DNA of 64,000 nt. Source: an uncultured Acetatifactor sp. GTDB taxonomy: Bacteria > Bacillota > Clostridia > Lachnospirales > Lachnospiraceae. Below the pieces are notes generated by a model. That model worked only from the letters and a program-made list of their open reading frames with translations, searched no databases and had not been told where the DNA came from. Below, piece by piece: positions 35,084 to 43,516 of the stretch; the stretch's first letter is position 1; every line of letters begins with the position of its first letter. The DNA is taken from assembly GCA_910580225.1 (NCBI GenBank), contig CAJTXE010000006.1, positions 76,377-140,376 of the forward strand, in the 5' to 3' direction. The translations under genes and the position numbers were made by a program.

Positions 35084-36538
35084 TTACTCATCCACGCTGT
35101 AATTCGGTGCTTCCTTGGTAATATGAATATCATGGGGATGGCTTTCCTTCAGAGAGGCCGCGGAAATCTTCACGAACCTGCCGTTGTCCTTCAGTTCCTG
35201 AATCGTATGCGCACCGCAGTAACCCATGCCGGAACGCAAACCTCCCAACAGCTGGAAGACAGTATCCTCCACATCGCCCTTATAGGCCACACGGCCTTCC
35301 ACACCTTCCGGTACCAGCTTGCGTGCATTTTCCTGGAAATAGCGATCCTTGCTGCCGTTCTCCATAGCGGCAATGGATCCCATACCGCGGTAAACCTTGT
35401 ATTTCCTTCCCTGGAACAGCTCGTAATCTCCAGGGCTCTCCTCACAGCCGGCAAACATGCTTCCCATCATGCAGACATTTCCGCCTGCCGCCAGCGCCTT
35501 GGTGATATCCCCGGAATACTTGATACCTCCATCGGCAATGATGGGAACTCCATATTCTTTCGCCACTTCGTAACAATCCATAATGGCCGTAATCTGCGGA
35601 ACTCCGATTCCTGCCACTACTCTGGTAGTGCAGATAGAACCGGGCCCAATTCCTACCTTTACGGCATCTGCACCGTTTTCAATCAGATCCTTCGTCGCCT
35701 GCCCGGTAGCCACATTACCTGCGATCACCTGCAGATCCGGATATTTCTCCTTGATCATCCTCAGACAATTCAGCACATTTTTGGAATGTCCGTGGGCACT
35801 GTCCAGCACAATCACATCCACCTTGGCATCCACCAAAGCTGCCACGCGCTCCAACACATTGGCCGTAATGCCCACACCTGCGCCGCAGAGCAGCCTTCCC
35901 TGCTCATCTTTCGCTGCCAGAGGATATTTGATGGCTTTCTCGATGTCCTTGATGGTGATAAGTCCCTTCAGATTAAAATCCCTGTCCACAATGGGAAGCT
36001 TCTCCTTCCTGGCTTTGGCCAGAATCTGCTTCGCCTCCTCCAGAGTAATCCCCTCCGGCGCAGTAATCAGGCCTTCGCTGGTCATGGACTCTTTGATTTT
36101 CTTCGTGAAATCTTTCTCGAATTTCAGATCGCGGTTGGTGATGATCCCCACCAGCTTCCGCCCTTCCGTTACGGGCACTCCGGAGATACGAAACTTCGCC
36201 ATCAGCGCATCCGCATCCGCCAGTGTGTGTTCAGGAGTCAGAGAAAACGGATCCGTGATGACACCGTTTTCAGAACGTTTGACCTTGTCCACCTCTTCGG
36301 CCTGGGCTTCAATGGACATATTCTTATGAATCACACCGATTCCGCCCTGCCTGGCCATGGCAATTGCCATCCGGTGTTCCGTTACCGTATCCATCCCCGC
36401 ACTCATCACGGGAATGTTCAGCCTGATTTTCTTCGTCAGCCAGGTCGTCAGGTCTACCTGGTTCGGTACCACTTCTGAATAAGAAGGTACCAGCAGCACA
36501 TCATCAAACGTAATGCCTTCACCGATTATCTGTCCCAT
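35084..36538 (-). CDS. guaB: IMP dehydrogenase
   Basis: A 484-residue enzyme that oxidises IMP to XMP with NAD, the first committed step of GMP synthesis. The N-terminus ITFDDVLLVPSYSEV, two CBS domains (about 95-205; ISGVPVTEGRKLVGIITNRD and KLPIVDRDFNLKGLITI), the catalytic-loop GPGSICTTRVVAG with the active Cys, IADGGIKYSGDI and the flap MGSIAAMENGSKDRYF are all canonical, and the length is normal. An AGGAGG precedes the ATG. It has its own sigma-A promoter and terminator. Confidence 0.97.
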   Translation of the reverse strand: MGQIIGEGITFDDVLLVPSYSEVVPNQVDLTTWLTKKIRLNIPVMSAGMDTVTEHRMAIAMARQGGIGVIHKNMSIEAQAEEVDKVKRSENGVITDPFSLTPEHTLADADALMAKFRISGVPVTEGRKLVGIITNRDLKFEKDFTKKIKESMTSEGLITAPEGITLEEAKQILAKARKEKLPIVDRDFNLKGLITIKDIEKAIKYPLAAKDEQGRLLCGAGVGITANVLERVAALVDAKVDVIVLDSAHGHSKNVLNCLRMIKEKYPDLQVIAGNVATGQATKDLIENGADAVKVGIGPGSICTTRVVAGIGVPQITAIMDCYEVAKEYGVPIIADGGIKYSGDITKALAAGGNVCMMGSMFAGCEESPGDYELFQGRKYKVYRGMGSIAAMENGSKDRYFQENARKLVPEGVEGRVAYKGDVEDTVFQLLGGLRSGMGYCGAHTIQELKDNGRFVKISAASLKESHPHDIHITKEAPNYSVDE

Positions 36539-36588
36539 TTTGTCCTCCTAATTTCGTCTCGTAACCGTTCGTCAAATTAATTTTTAAG

Positions 36589-36617
36589 AGTTTACCAAAA
36601 TTTTATAATTCTGTCAA
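36589..36617 (-). promoter_or_regulatory. Sigma-A promoter of guaB
   Basis: Minus strand TTGACA (36617-36612), 17 bases, TAAACT (36594-36589). The -10 matches four of six positions. About 50 bases upstream of the guaB ATG. No purine riboswitch is visible in this short leader. Confidence 0.65.
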
Positions 36618-36625
36618 TATAAAAA

Positions 36626-37132
36626 TCAGTCAGAAAATATCTTTCTGGGTGCGACATTTTTCATAATTTTAATCAGGTCCTCAGAAGGACTTAAAAGAAT
36701 CTTCTCACCGCCTTCGTAGAACATGACAAAACGCCTGTCCGGCTTCAGCTCCTCACCGATGCTGAAATCCTTTACTTTCCCAGTACGGTTCCTGTAATTG
36801 TCCAGATGATAGCTCTTGATGGGTGCCAGAATTTCGATTCTGTCCAGATGATATGTTGCAACGCGCTTCCGCTTGGACTTGGCCATAACCTTGTCCACCA
36901 CCAGTTCCTTGTCCAGATAGAGATATTCGTATTCCAAATCTGTAAACAGATTGACAAAATAGGCTCCGCCTCCGGTAAGAATTGCCCCGATCAGCGCGAA
37001 CATCATCAGCGGCGGAAGAACAAACATCGCCAGCACCAATACCACGGTCAATGTAATCAACAGGGTCTTAAAAAATTTGCCCAACAGAGAAGTTTTTGCC
37101 TTTACCAGGCATTCTACATAAGCATCGCTCAT
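36626..37132 (-). CDS. DUF6106-family membrane protein
   Basis: A 168-residue protein with two adjacent membrane helices (about 20-60), followed by a beta-rich cytoplasmic domain of PH-like look (LYLDKELVVDKVMAKSKRKR, LDRIEILAPIKSYHLD, FVMFYEGGEKILLSPSEDL). This matches a small family (DUF6106) common in Lachnospiraceae, without known function. The ATG at 37132 is preceded by AAAGGAAAGG. The longer frame to 37219 has no ribosome site and would cover the promoter's -10 element. It lies upstream of guaB on the same strand with its own promoter. Confidence 0.8.
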   Translation of the reverse strand: MSDAYVECLVKAKTSLLGKFFKTLLITLTVVLVLAMFVLPPLMMFALIGAILTGGGAYFVNLFTDLEYEYLYLDKELVVDKVMAKSKRKRVATYHLDRIEILAPIKSYHLDNYRNRTGKVKDFSIGEELKPDRRFVMFYEGGEKILLSPSEDLIKIMKNVAPRKIFSD

Positions 37133-37217
37133 TTTACATACCTTTCCTTTGTCATATTTTTGCAGCTGCATCATGCTCCCCAACCTTGGAAACTCCGGAA
37201 ACACTGCCATTACTAAC

Positions 37218-37246
37218 ATAATAAACTATCTTCTCTGAAGTTTCAA
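37218..37246 (-). promoter_or_regulatory. Sigma-A promoter of the DUF6106 gene
   Basis: Minus strand TTGAAA (37246-37241), 17 bases, TATTAT (37223-37218), about 85 bases upstream of the ATG at 37132. It is divergent from the promoter at 37308-37336. Confidence 0.7.
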
Positions 37247-37307
37247 GAAAACTTTCCAAAATATACGAGATTTATCCTTTTTTTAGAATCAGGTTACCGC
37301 TGTTTCA

Positions 37308-37336
37308 TTGACAATCTACCTGAATCATATTATGAT
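37308..37336 (+). promoter_or_regulatory. Sigma-A promoter of the 37518 gene
   Basis: TTGACA (37308-37313), 17 bases, TATGAT (37331-37336). The start codon it serves is about 175 bases downstream, so the leader is long and contains a small open frame with a good ribosome site. Confidence 0.75.
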
Positions 37337-37422
37337 GAGTTATGCAAATTGTTTTTCCCTGCCGGTCCTGCCCCATGCGGCATAAAATACAGATACAGAC
37401 GCCAATGGGGGCGGAGGCGTAA

Positions 37423-37497
37423 ATGAATACAGATTCCCCGTATTCCGACGCAATGGGCTGTAAAGCAGGAGCGGAACGGAAATTGGCAGACGGATGA
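37423..37497 (+). CDS. Possible 24-codon leader peptide
   Basis: In the leader of the 37518 gene, GGAGG lies five bases before an ATG that opens 24 codons (beginning MNTDSPYSDAMG) and stops 20 bases before the main start. It could couple or regulate translation of the downstream gene, or be chance. No family recognised. The rest of the 37133-37517 gap holds only the two divergent promoters. Confidence 0.3.
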   Translation: MNTDSPYSDAMGCKAGAERKLADG

Positions 37498-37517
37498 TAA
37501 GGAAAGGTGGATGACCC

Positions 37518-38276
37518 ATGCCGGTAATGGATGAATTCAAAGAAGAACGGGCAGCGCTTAGAAACGGAACTCCAAAAGAAAAATTTCAGTATTTTTTAGA
37601 TTATTATAAATGGTATGTGATTGTGGGGATTCTGGTCCTCGTTTCAGCCGGTTCCATCATCTACCAGATGGTGACGCAGAAGGAACGCGCCATCTTTGTT
37701 GCTCTGCTCAATGTATATGAACAGGAATCGGCTGAGGAATACCCCCAGAAATTCGCGGAATACGCCGGTATTGATATGGGAGAATATGATGTTATGTTCG
37801 ATACCTCCATGTACATGGACGGTTCTGATCTGACGGCATATGACGAGACTACCATGGCCACTACCCAGAAGCTGATGGTATACATCGCCGCCCGGGAGAT
37901 CGATGTACTCATAGCCAGCGAATCCACTACAAATTCTTATGCCTACAATGAAACCTTCTATGATTTGAGTGTCCTCCTCACAGAGGAACAATATGAAAAA
38001 TATAAGCCTTATTTCTATTATATGGATCAGGCCGTTGCAGATGCCAGAAACGAGGCCGACGCCAGCGGAGAAGATTATGTCAATGTACCGGATTACCCTT
38101 CCCCGAGAAATCCGGAGGCAATGGAGAATCCCATTCCTGTAGGCATCTATCTGGATGCCGCTGAAGCCCTGAAAGAAAACTACCATTTTACGGACGAGAC
38201 CGTCATCCTCAGCGTAGTGGCAAATACAGAGCATCCGTCCACTGCCGCTCAGTATATTGACTTCGTCTTTCAGTGA
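37518..38276 (+). CDS. Single-pass membrane protein of unknown function
   Basis: A 252-residue protein with a charged cytoplasmic N-terminus (FKEERAALRNGTPKEKFQYF), one membrane helix at about 31-50 (WYVIVGILVLVSAGSIIYQM) and an outer, acidic, Tyr-rich domain of about 200 residues. The outer domain has the alternating pattern of an alpha/beta fold (MVYIAAREIDVLIASES, FYDLSVLLTEEQYEKYKPYF). Related proteins are common in Lachnospiraceae but I know no function. AAAGGTGG precedes the ATG. It converges on gatB, with a GC-rich hairpin between. Confidence 0.7.
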   Translation: MPVMDEFKEERAALRNGTPKEKFQYFLDYYKWYVIVGILVLVSAGSIIYQMVTQKERAIFVALLNVYEQESAEEYPQKFAEYAGIDMGEYDVMFDTSMYMDGSDLTAYDETTMATTQKLMVYIAAREIDVLIASESTTNSYAYNETFYDLSVLLTEEQYEKYKPYFYYMDQAVADARNEADASGEDYVNVPDYPSPRNPEAMENPIPVGIYLDAAEALKENYHFTDETVILSVVANTEHPSTAAQYIDFVFQ

Positions 38277-38284
38277 ATCCCCTG

Positions 38285-38325
38285 CTGCCGGGCGGCATAC
38301 ATCCGCACCTCCATGCCGCCGGCAG
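38285..38325. terminator. GC-rich hairpin between convergent genes
   Basis: CTGCCGGGCGGCAT (38285-38298) pairs with ATGCCGCCGGCAG (38313-38325), with one bulged G and a 14-base loop. It is placed between the stop of the 37518 gene and the gatB stop. It lacks a T run, so the terminator function is inferred from position. Confidence 0.5.
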
Positions 38326-38334
38326 AAACCAAAT

Positions 38335-39942
38335 CTATGAAACCCGGCAGTTGTTCCGTGTGTACCTGTCATTCAAAATAGGACAGCCTTCTTCCTCTAG
38401 CAGCTCCTTCAGCAATTCCTTTACAGAGGCCGGATTCGCCTTTCCCTTCGTGGCTTTCATCGTCTGCCCCACCAGGAAGCCCACCGCTCTTTCCCTGCCG
38501 TTGTAGTAATCCTGCACGGACCGGGGATTAGAGGCAATTACTTCTTCCACCACTTTTCTCAGGGCACTTTCGTCACTTACCATCCGCAGTCCCTGTTCTT
38601 CCACATATTCCTCCGGATCTACATCCCGGTCAAACATCACTTCAAACACTTCCTTGGCCACTGTGGAATTGATCACTCCGCTCTCTGTCAGCGCAATCAG
38701 CTTCGCCAGATGCTCCGGAGAAAAACGCATATCCTCCGGATCAAGTTCCCTTTCTTTCAGCAGCCGCAGCGTCTCACCCATAAGCCAGTTGGAAACCTTT
38801 TTGGGCTGACTGCCCAGCGACACGGCCGCTTCAAAAAGTTCCGCCATATGCCTGGACTCCGTAATGATCTCAATATCATAATCGGGAATGGGGTACTCTG
38901 CCCTGTATCGCTTCATTTTCTCTGTCCGAAACTCCGGCTGTCGGGCGCGGATCTCCTCCAGGAACGAATCGCTGATGCTCACCGGCACCAGATCCGGATC
39001 GGGAAAATAACGATAATCCTTCGCATCCTCCTTGGAACGCATAGGCAGGGAAACTTCTTTCCCTTCGTCCCAGCGGCGTGTCTCCTGAATAACAGCCCTG
39101 CCTGACTCAATCAGATCAATCTGACGGTTCCGCTCATTTTCAATGGCCCGGGTAATGGAGCGGAAAGAGTTCAGATTCTTCATCTCCGTCCGGATGCCGA
39201 ACTGCTCTGTGCCAAATTCCCGCACGGACAGATTCACATCCGCCCGCATGGACCCCTCCTGAAGCTTGCAGTCACTGGCGCCCAGATAGCGAATGATCAG
39301 GCGCAGCTTTTCCAGGCAGGCGATCACCTCCCGGGCACTGCGCATATCCGGTTCGGTCACAATCTCAATGAGAGGTACGCCGGAACGGTTGAAATCCACC
39401 AGTGTACAATCCTCCCTCTCGTCATGAATCAGCTTACCCGCATCCTCCTCCATATGGATTTCGTGTATCCTGATGCGCTTTTTCCCCAAGGTATAAGCGT
39501 TCTTATCATTCGGGCCCCCTCGATCTGTCCCATCCTCCTGAAACGCACCCGAAAGCCCTGTCCCGATTATGCTGCCTTCTGCGGTTTCTACGCTCAGTTT
39601 TTCCGGTTCTGTCTCGATTTCCACATACCCGTTCCGGCAGATTGGCAAGTACAGTTGAGAAATCTGGTAGTTCTGCGGATTATCAGGGTAGAAATAATTC
39701 TTTCTGTCAAATTTGCAATACCGCGTAATGCTGCAGTTGGTGGCAAGTCCCACCGCAATGGCATATTCCAATACCTTTCTGTTCAGCACAGGGAGTGTCC
39801 CCGGCATTCCCGTGCACACCGGGCAGGTATGGGAATTGGGACGGCCTCCGAATGCCGTGGAACACCCGCAGAAAATCTTTGTCTTTGTCGCCAGTTCCAC
39901 ATGCACTTCCAGTCCTATGACTGTCTCATACTCTCTTGCCAT
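38335..39942 (-). CDS. gatB: Asp-tRNA(Asn)/Glu-tRNA(Gln) amidotransferase subunit B
   Basis: A 535-residue subunit that activates Glu-tRNA(Gln) (or Asp-tRNA(Asn)) with ATP so the amide can be transferred. The N-terminus YETVIGLEVHVELATKTKIF, the zinc-type CGCSTAFGGRPNSHTCPVC, the LEEDAGK-like EEDAGKLIHD, DFNRSGVPLIEIVTEPDM and the C-terminal YqeY-like tail (GRERAVGFLVGQTMKATKGK) are canonical. I use ATG 39942 (AGGAGG eight bases upstream); the frame reaches back to 39993. It is the last gene of gatCAB, 107 bases after gatA. Confidence 0.97.
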   Translation of the reverse strand: MAREYETVIGLEVHVELATKTKIFCGCSTAFGGRPNSHTCPVCTGMPGTLPVLNRKVLEYAIAVGLATNCSITRYCKFDRKNYFYPDNPQNYQISQLYLPICRNGYVEIETEPEKLSVETAEGSIIGTGLSGAFQEDGTDRGGPNDKNAYTLGKKRIRIHEIHMEEDAGKLIHDEREDCTLVDFNRSGVPLIEIVTEPDMRSAREVIACLEKLRLIIRYLGASDCKLQEGSMRADVNLSVREFGTEQFGIRTEMKNLNSFRSITRAIENERNRQIDLIESGRAVIQETRRWDEGKEVSLPMRSKEDAKDYRYFPDPDLVPVSISDSFLEEIRARQPEFRTEKMKRYRAEYPIPDYDIEIITESRHMAELFEAAVSLGSQPKKVSNWLMGETLRLLKERELDPEDMRFSPEHLAKLIALTESGVINSTVAKEVFEVMFDRDVDPEEYVEEQGLRMVSDESALRKVVEEVIASNPRSVQDYYNGRERAVGFLVGQTMKATKGKANPASVKELLKELLEEEGCPILNDRYTRNNCRVS

Positions 39943-40049
39943 ACTTCCAGCCTCCTGATTTCCCATGATACAGACTCTGTTTCCTTTTGACATTTACAGG
40001 TTTCCCCTTACAGCCTGCTGCCACTTCCATCCCTGGCGGGCATCACAAA

Positions 40050-41537
40050 CTATTTTCCGGTTCCCTCCCTCAGCCGCTCATAAGTATATGCGATCTGCAG
40101 CAGCTTCTTCTCCTGAAAACAATCCCCAATCAGCTGCAGCCCCACGGGCAGCCCTTTCCCATCCGTGCCGCAGGGAATACTCATTGCCGGAAGCCCTGCC
40201 AGATTCACGGAGATGGTATAGATATCTCTCAGATACATTTTGATGGGATCTGTCAGACTCTTCCCCAGCTTCGGAGCAGTGGTGGGCGCCACCGGTCCCA
40301 AAATACAGTCATATTTTGTAAAGGCCCGGTCAAAGGCCTGTTTGATCATGGCCTTGACCCGCAGCGCTTTCAGATAATACGCCTCATAGTAACCGGAACT
40401 TAGAACAAAGCTTCCCAGCATTATGCGGCGCTTTACCTCGGCGCCGAAGCCCCGGGAGCGGGTCTGCCTGTACATCTGATGCAGTTCCCGGGCATCCCTG
40501 TCCCGATAACCGTACTTGATACCGTCGAAACGCTCCAGGTTGGAGCTTGCCTCCGCCGCAGCAATGGTATAATAGGCGGGAATGGCATAGTCCACCAAAT
40601 CTAAGTGAAATTCTTCCATCACCGCACCGTTGGCTTTCAGAAGTTCTGCCGCCTTCAGAACGGCGTTTCGGACTTCCCTGTCTGTCCCACTGTTGTTTTT
40701 ATCTCTTAAAGAGATATATTCTATCGGAATTCCGATATGCATTCCTTTTACGTCTTTTTTCAGTGCCGCTGTAAAATCCGTATCTTTACGGACAATTAAA
40801 GTGGAATCTCTGCAGACCGGTTCTGTATTCCCCGGCACATCCGAAGCAAGCGTCTCCAAAATCACCGCACAGTCTTCTACGGTTCGGCACAGCGGTCCGA
40901 CCTGGTCCAGAGACGAGCCATACGCCACCAGCCCATACCGGGACACCGTACCATAAGTAGGCTTCATCCCCACCACGCCACAGTGGGAAGCCGGCTGCCG
41001 GATAGAGCCGCCGGTATCCGATCCCAGGGCAAAAAAGCACTCTCCCGCTGCCACTGCCGCCGCGGAACCGCCGGAAGACCCTCCCGGCACATACTCCGGG
41101 TTGCGGGGATTTCGCGTGGAACCATAGGCCGAAGTCTCCGTGGTGGAACCCATGGCGAATTCGTCCATATTGGTCTTGCCCACCATCACCGCACCGGCAT
41201 CCTCCAGCTTCCGCACCGCATCCGCGGAGTAGGTGGGAACAAAGTTTTCCAGGATTCGGGAACCGCAGGTGGTACGCACGCCTTCCGTACATAAATTATC
41301 CTTCACTGCCATGGGCACACCTGCCAGAGGCCCGGACAGTTCCCCTGCTTCTATCTGTTCCTGTACCCTGGCCGCTTTTTTCAATGCATGTTCCTTATCC
41401 ACCGTCACATAGCAATGATAAGTCTCATCTGTCTCCTCTATTTTGTCCAATACTGCCTCCATGGCTTCCACAGCGGTGGCCCTGCCTTCCCTTATCAGCC
41501 TGCCCAACTCCACTGCGGAAAGAGATAAGAGTTCCAT
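40050..41537 (-). CDS. gatA: Asp-tRNA(Asn)/Glu-tRNA(Gln) amidotransferase subunit A
   Basis: A 495-residue amidase-signature enzyme that releases ammonia from glutamine for the GatCAB reaction. The Ser-cisSer-Lys triad is in VPMAVKDNL (Lys), PGGSSGGSAAAVAAG (cis-Ser) and GSDTGGSIRQPASHCG (nucleophile Ser). FYDILGPVAPTTAP-like CILGPVAPTTAPKLG and GLPAMSIPCG near the end are typical. GGAGG lies before the ATG. It follows gatC by 120 bases, which hold no other gene. Confidence 0.97.
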   Translation of the reverse strand: MELLSLSAVELGRLIREGRATAVEAMEAVLDKIEETDETYHCYVTVDKEHALKKAARVQEQIEAGELSGPLAGVPMAVKDNLCTEGVRTTCGSRILENFVPTYSADAVRKLEDAGAVMVGKTNMDEFAMGSTTETSAYGSTRNPRNPEYVPGGSSGGSAAAVAAGECFFALGSDTGGSIRQPASHCGVVGMKPTYGTVSRYGLVAYGSSLDQVGPLCRTVEDCAVILETLASDVPGNTEPVCRDSTLIVRKDTDFTAALKKDVKGMHIGIPIEYISLRDKNNSGTDREVRNAVLKAAELLKANGAVMEEFHLDLVDYAIPAYYTIAAAEASSNLERFDGIKYGYRDRDARELHQMYRQTRSRGFGAEVKRRIMLGSFVLSSGYYEAYYLKALRVKAMIKQAFDRAFTKYDCILGPVAPTTAPKLGKSLTDPIKMYLRDIYTISVNLAGLPAMSIPCGTDGKGLPVGLQLIGDCFQEKKLLQIAYTYERLREGTGK

Positions 41538-41657
41538 ACTGCCTCCATTCTGATGCGTTTATCCGCATCTCTTGCCCACTGCACGCAGATTTTCCCATTC
41601 AGAAAAAAATTTCGGCTGCAGAAGACATATTTCTAACATATCAAAACAGAATCTGTT

Positions 41658-41951
41658 TCAGTCGAAGGTTTTTGGCACTGCAAACATATCGTCTTTCCGG
41701 GCAGGCGCATTCCGAAGAATTTTTTCGGTTTGTTCCCCGTTCGTAACCACATCCTCCCGAAATACGTTCTGTACCGGGAATACATGGGACATGGGTTCCA
41801 CTCCCGCGGTGTCCAGCTCGTTTAATTTGTCGATGTAGGCAAGCATTCGGCTCATATCCCTTTCCGCCTGTTTCTTCTCTTCTCCTGAGAGCGCCAGTTT
41901 GGCAAGTATTCCCACATATTCTATGGTTTCGTCAGTGATCTTCTTTTCCAT
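41658..41951 (-). CDS. gatC: Asp-tRNA(Asn)/Glu-tRNA(Gln) amidotransferase subunit C
   Basis: A 97-residue subunit that clamps GatA to GatB. The sequence has the family pattern: VGILAKLALSGEEKKQAERD, MLAYIDKLNELDTAGVEPM, NVFREDVV and ILRNAPARKDDMFAVPKTF. Length is normal (95-100). ATG 41951 has AGAGGA upstream; the longer frame to 42104 is not GatC-like. It is the first gene of the gatCAB set. No clear promoter is visible in the gap before it. Confidence 0.96.
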   Translation of the reverse strand: MEKKITDETIEYVGILAKLALSGEEKKQAERDMSRMLAYIDKLNELDTAGVEPMSHVFPVQNVFREDVVTNGEQTEKILRNAPARKDDMFAVPKTFD

Positions 41952-42009
41952 ATCGATTCCTCTTCCTGTCCCTGCTGCCGTACATTTCATTGGGCACACC
42001 GTTCTGTTT

Positions 42010-42117
42010 TTATCCCCGCTTCGGCAGTTTTTCACCAAAACAAAATACCTCATAACGGATTGCCAGCTTCCACAACGTCTCTCCATCATAGCCGGCCAAA
42101 ACACAGACTTCTACCGT
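42010..42117 (-). pseudogene. Possible LysM-motif remnant upstream of gatC
   Basis: A 35-codon open stretch after an in-frame stop reads TVEVCVLAGYDGETLWKLAI and ends a few residues later at TAA 42010. The core AGxxGETLWKLAIRYEV strongly recalls the LysM wall-binding motif (AGDTLWKIAxRY). There is no start codon with a ribosome site, so I treat it as the decayed end of an older gene. The 41952-42286 gap otherwise holds a terminator and no gene. Confidence 0.3.
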
Positions 42118-42136
42118 TTACCTCTGCAAAAGCAAT

Positions 42137-42171
42137 AAAAAGCCCGGAACACGGTAAATCCGCATCCCGGG
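42137..42171 (-). terminator. Rho-independent terminator after the acyltransferase gene
   Basis: On the minus strand CCCGGGA pairs with TTCCGGG (7 bp, one G-U), with an inner CGG/CCG pair, then CTTTTTATT. It lies about 115 bases after the acyltransferase stop and before gatC, so it separates the two units. Confidence 0.7.
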
Positions 42172-42286
42172 ACGAATCGTTTCTATACACTTAACATGTG
42201 CCGTGTCTCCTTTCGCCCCGTGGGAAACAAAATTTTCATCCGCTGTGACATCACATCCCCAAGCCCTGTAGTCATGTTCGGTAAAT

Positions 42287-43348
42287 TCAGCACAGAAACC
42301 TTCCGATCAGAGGAATCCTCCTAAGACATGCGGCAAACACGGAACACACCGCAAAACTTCCCAGTGCAAGCAGCGGAATCCCTGCTATATTGGGGATCAG
42401 CATGCTGTCAATGCCCCGCTCCGCCAGGACCTCCAGCAAACCGATGTGCATGACATAGACCCCCAGGGTATCCCCGGACAATTCCCTGATTATCCCGGCA
42501 GCCCGCTTTCCATAAGGGACGCTGCCCATCACACTGGTAAAAAACAAAAAAATCGCTGTCACGATTACGAAAGTTCCCAATCCATAACTGTCATAGAGCT
42601 GCCCCACCGGTGCATCCGCCCGGATGGACAGATACCTGTTCAAAATGATATTGAACAATACACTGGGAAGCACACAGAGATAGACTGGCTTGTGCCACCT
42701 TTCCCCAATTCCATAGTGCGCAATATAATATCCCCATACAAAATACCCCAGGTAACTGCTAACCAGCCCCAATTCATCTATATCCGCCAGCCCCTCCAGA
42801 TAACCCACAAAGTAATTTCCGCACAGGGCCGACAGCGTATAAACCACTATTTTCAGGCAGAAAAAAAGAATCAGAAAATACTGGAGATTTTTCTTTTCGG
42901 CATGTTTGATCCAGGTACTCAGAACCGGAAGCAGCATGTAGATTCCGACGATCATGGGCAGAAACCATAAATGATATCTGCCGCTGAGCATTTCCTTCAA
43001 AACAGCCTTCCATCCCACCTCCTGCAGATTATAATTTCTGCAGTCATACAGGCCGTACAACCCGGACCAGATCCAATAGACCGCCATCAGCCGGAAAATA
43101 TTATGAAAATAAAGCCGCTTCACATCCAGCTCTTTCTCCATAAAGATCGCACCGCTGATCATTACAAAAATGGGAACGCCAAAGCGGAACAGGGCATCCC
43201 AGGCATCTGCAATCTGCCATTCCCTGCCAGTCACCGGAAGAACATACCATTTCTGTCCCGCACAGTGCAGCATTACCACGCTGAATGCCGCTACGATGCG
43301 AAGCAAATCATAATGGACCATCCTCTTGTCCTGCGACACAGTTTCCAT
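42287..43348 (-). CDS. Acyltransferase-3 family membrane protein
   Basis: A 353-residue, about ten-helix membrane protein of the acyltransferase-3 (OafA/YiaH-like) family, which moves acyl groups to surface sugars or other outside acceptors. The N-terminal HYDLLRIVAAFSVVMLHC carries the RxxA and catalytic His region of the family. GRYHLWFLPMIVGIYMLLPVL and the C-terminal VYVMHIGLLEVL are also typical. I prefer the ATG at 43348 (GGAGACGGGAG before it) over the GTG at 43375. It follows dapF at 168 bases on the same strand and may share its promoter. The acceptor is unknown. Confidence 0.88.
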   Translation of the reverse strand: METVSQDKRMVHYDLLRIVAAFSVVMLHCAGQKWYVLPVTGREWQIADAWDALFRFGVPIFVMISGAIFMEKELDVKRLYFHNIFRLMAVYWIWSGLYGLYDCRNYNLQEVGWKAVLKEMLSGRYHLWFLPMIVGIYMLLPVLSTWIKHAEKKNLQYFLILFFCLKIVVYTLSALCGNYFVGYLEGLADIDELGLVSSYLGYFVWGYYIAHYGIGERWHKPVYLCVLPSVLFNIILNRYLSIRADAPVGQLYDSYGLGTFVIVTAIFLFFTSVMGSVPYGKRAAGIIRELSGDTLGVYVMHIGLLEVLAERGIDSMLIPNIAGIPLLALGSFAVCSVFAACLRRIPLIGRFLC

Positions 43349-43516
43349 GACTCCCGTCTCCTTCTCCCACACCAATTCTGCGCCTTCCGGTGCGGCCTGT
43401 CCCCCGCCGAACCAGTCTCCTTTGTTCTTCCTGCCGGCAGCCTGTCTTCTGCCATTTTACCCTCTGCCCAACGATCTGTCAAATTCTTTCTACCGCCGGA
43501 ATCTTCAAAATACTTT

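Noticed and set aside
35123..36478. A 451-codon open frame antisense to guaB
   Set aside because: It mirrors the conserved guaB coding sequence, has no ribosome site, and its translation is rich in His, Arg and Gln in the manner of antisense shadows.
36539..36625. guaB leader considered as a purine riboswitch
   Set aside because: Too short, and no conserved purine aptamer pattern. It holds a plain sigma-A promoter.
42118..42286. Structured region between the acyltransferase gene and gatC considered as a tRNA or riboswitch
   Set aside because: The only clear structure is a terminator hairpin with a T run. There is no cloverleaf or known aptamer core.
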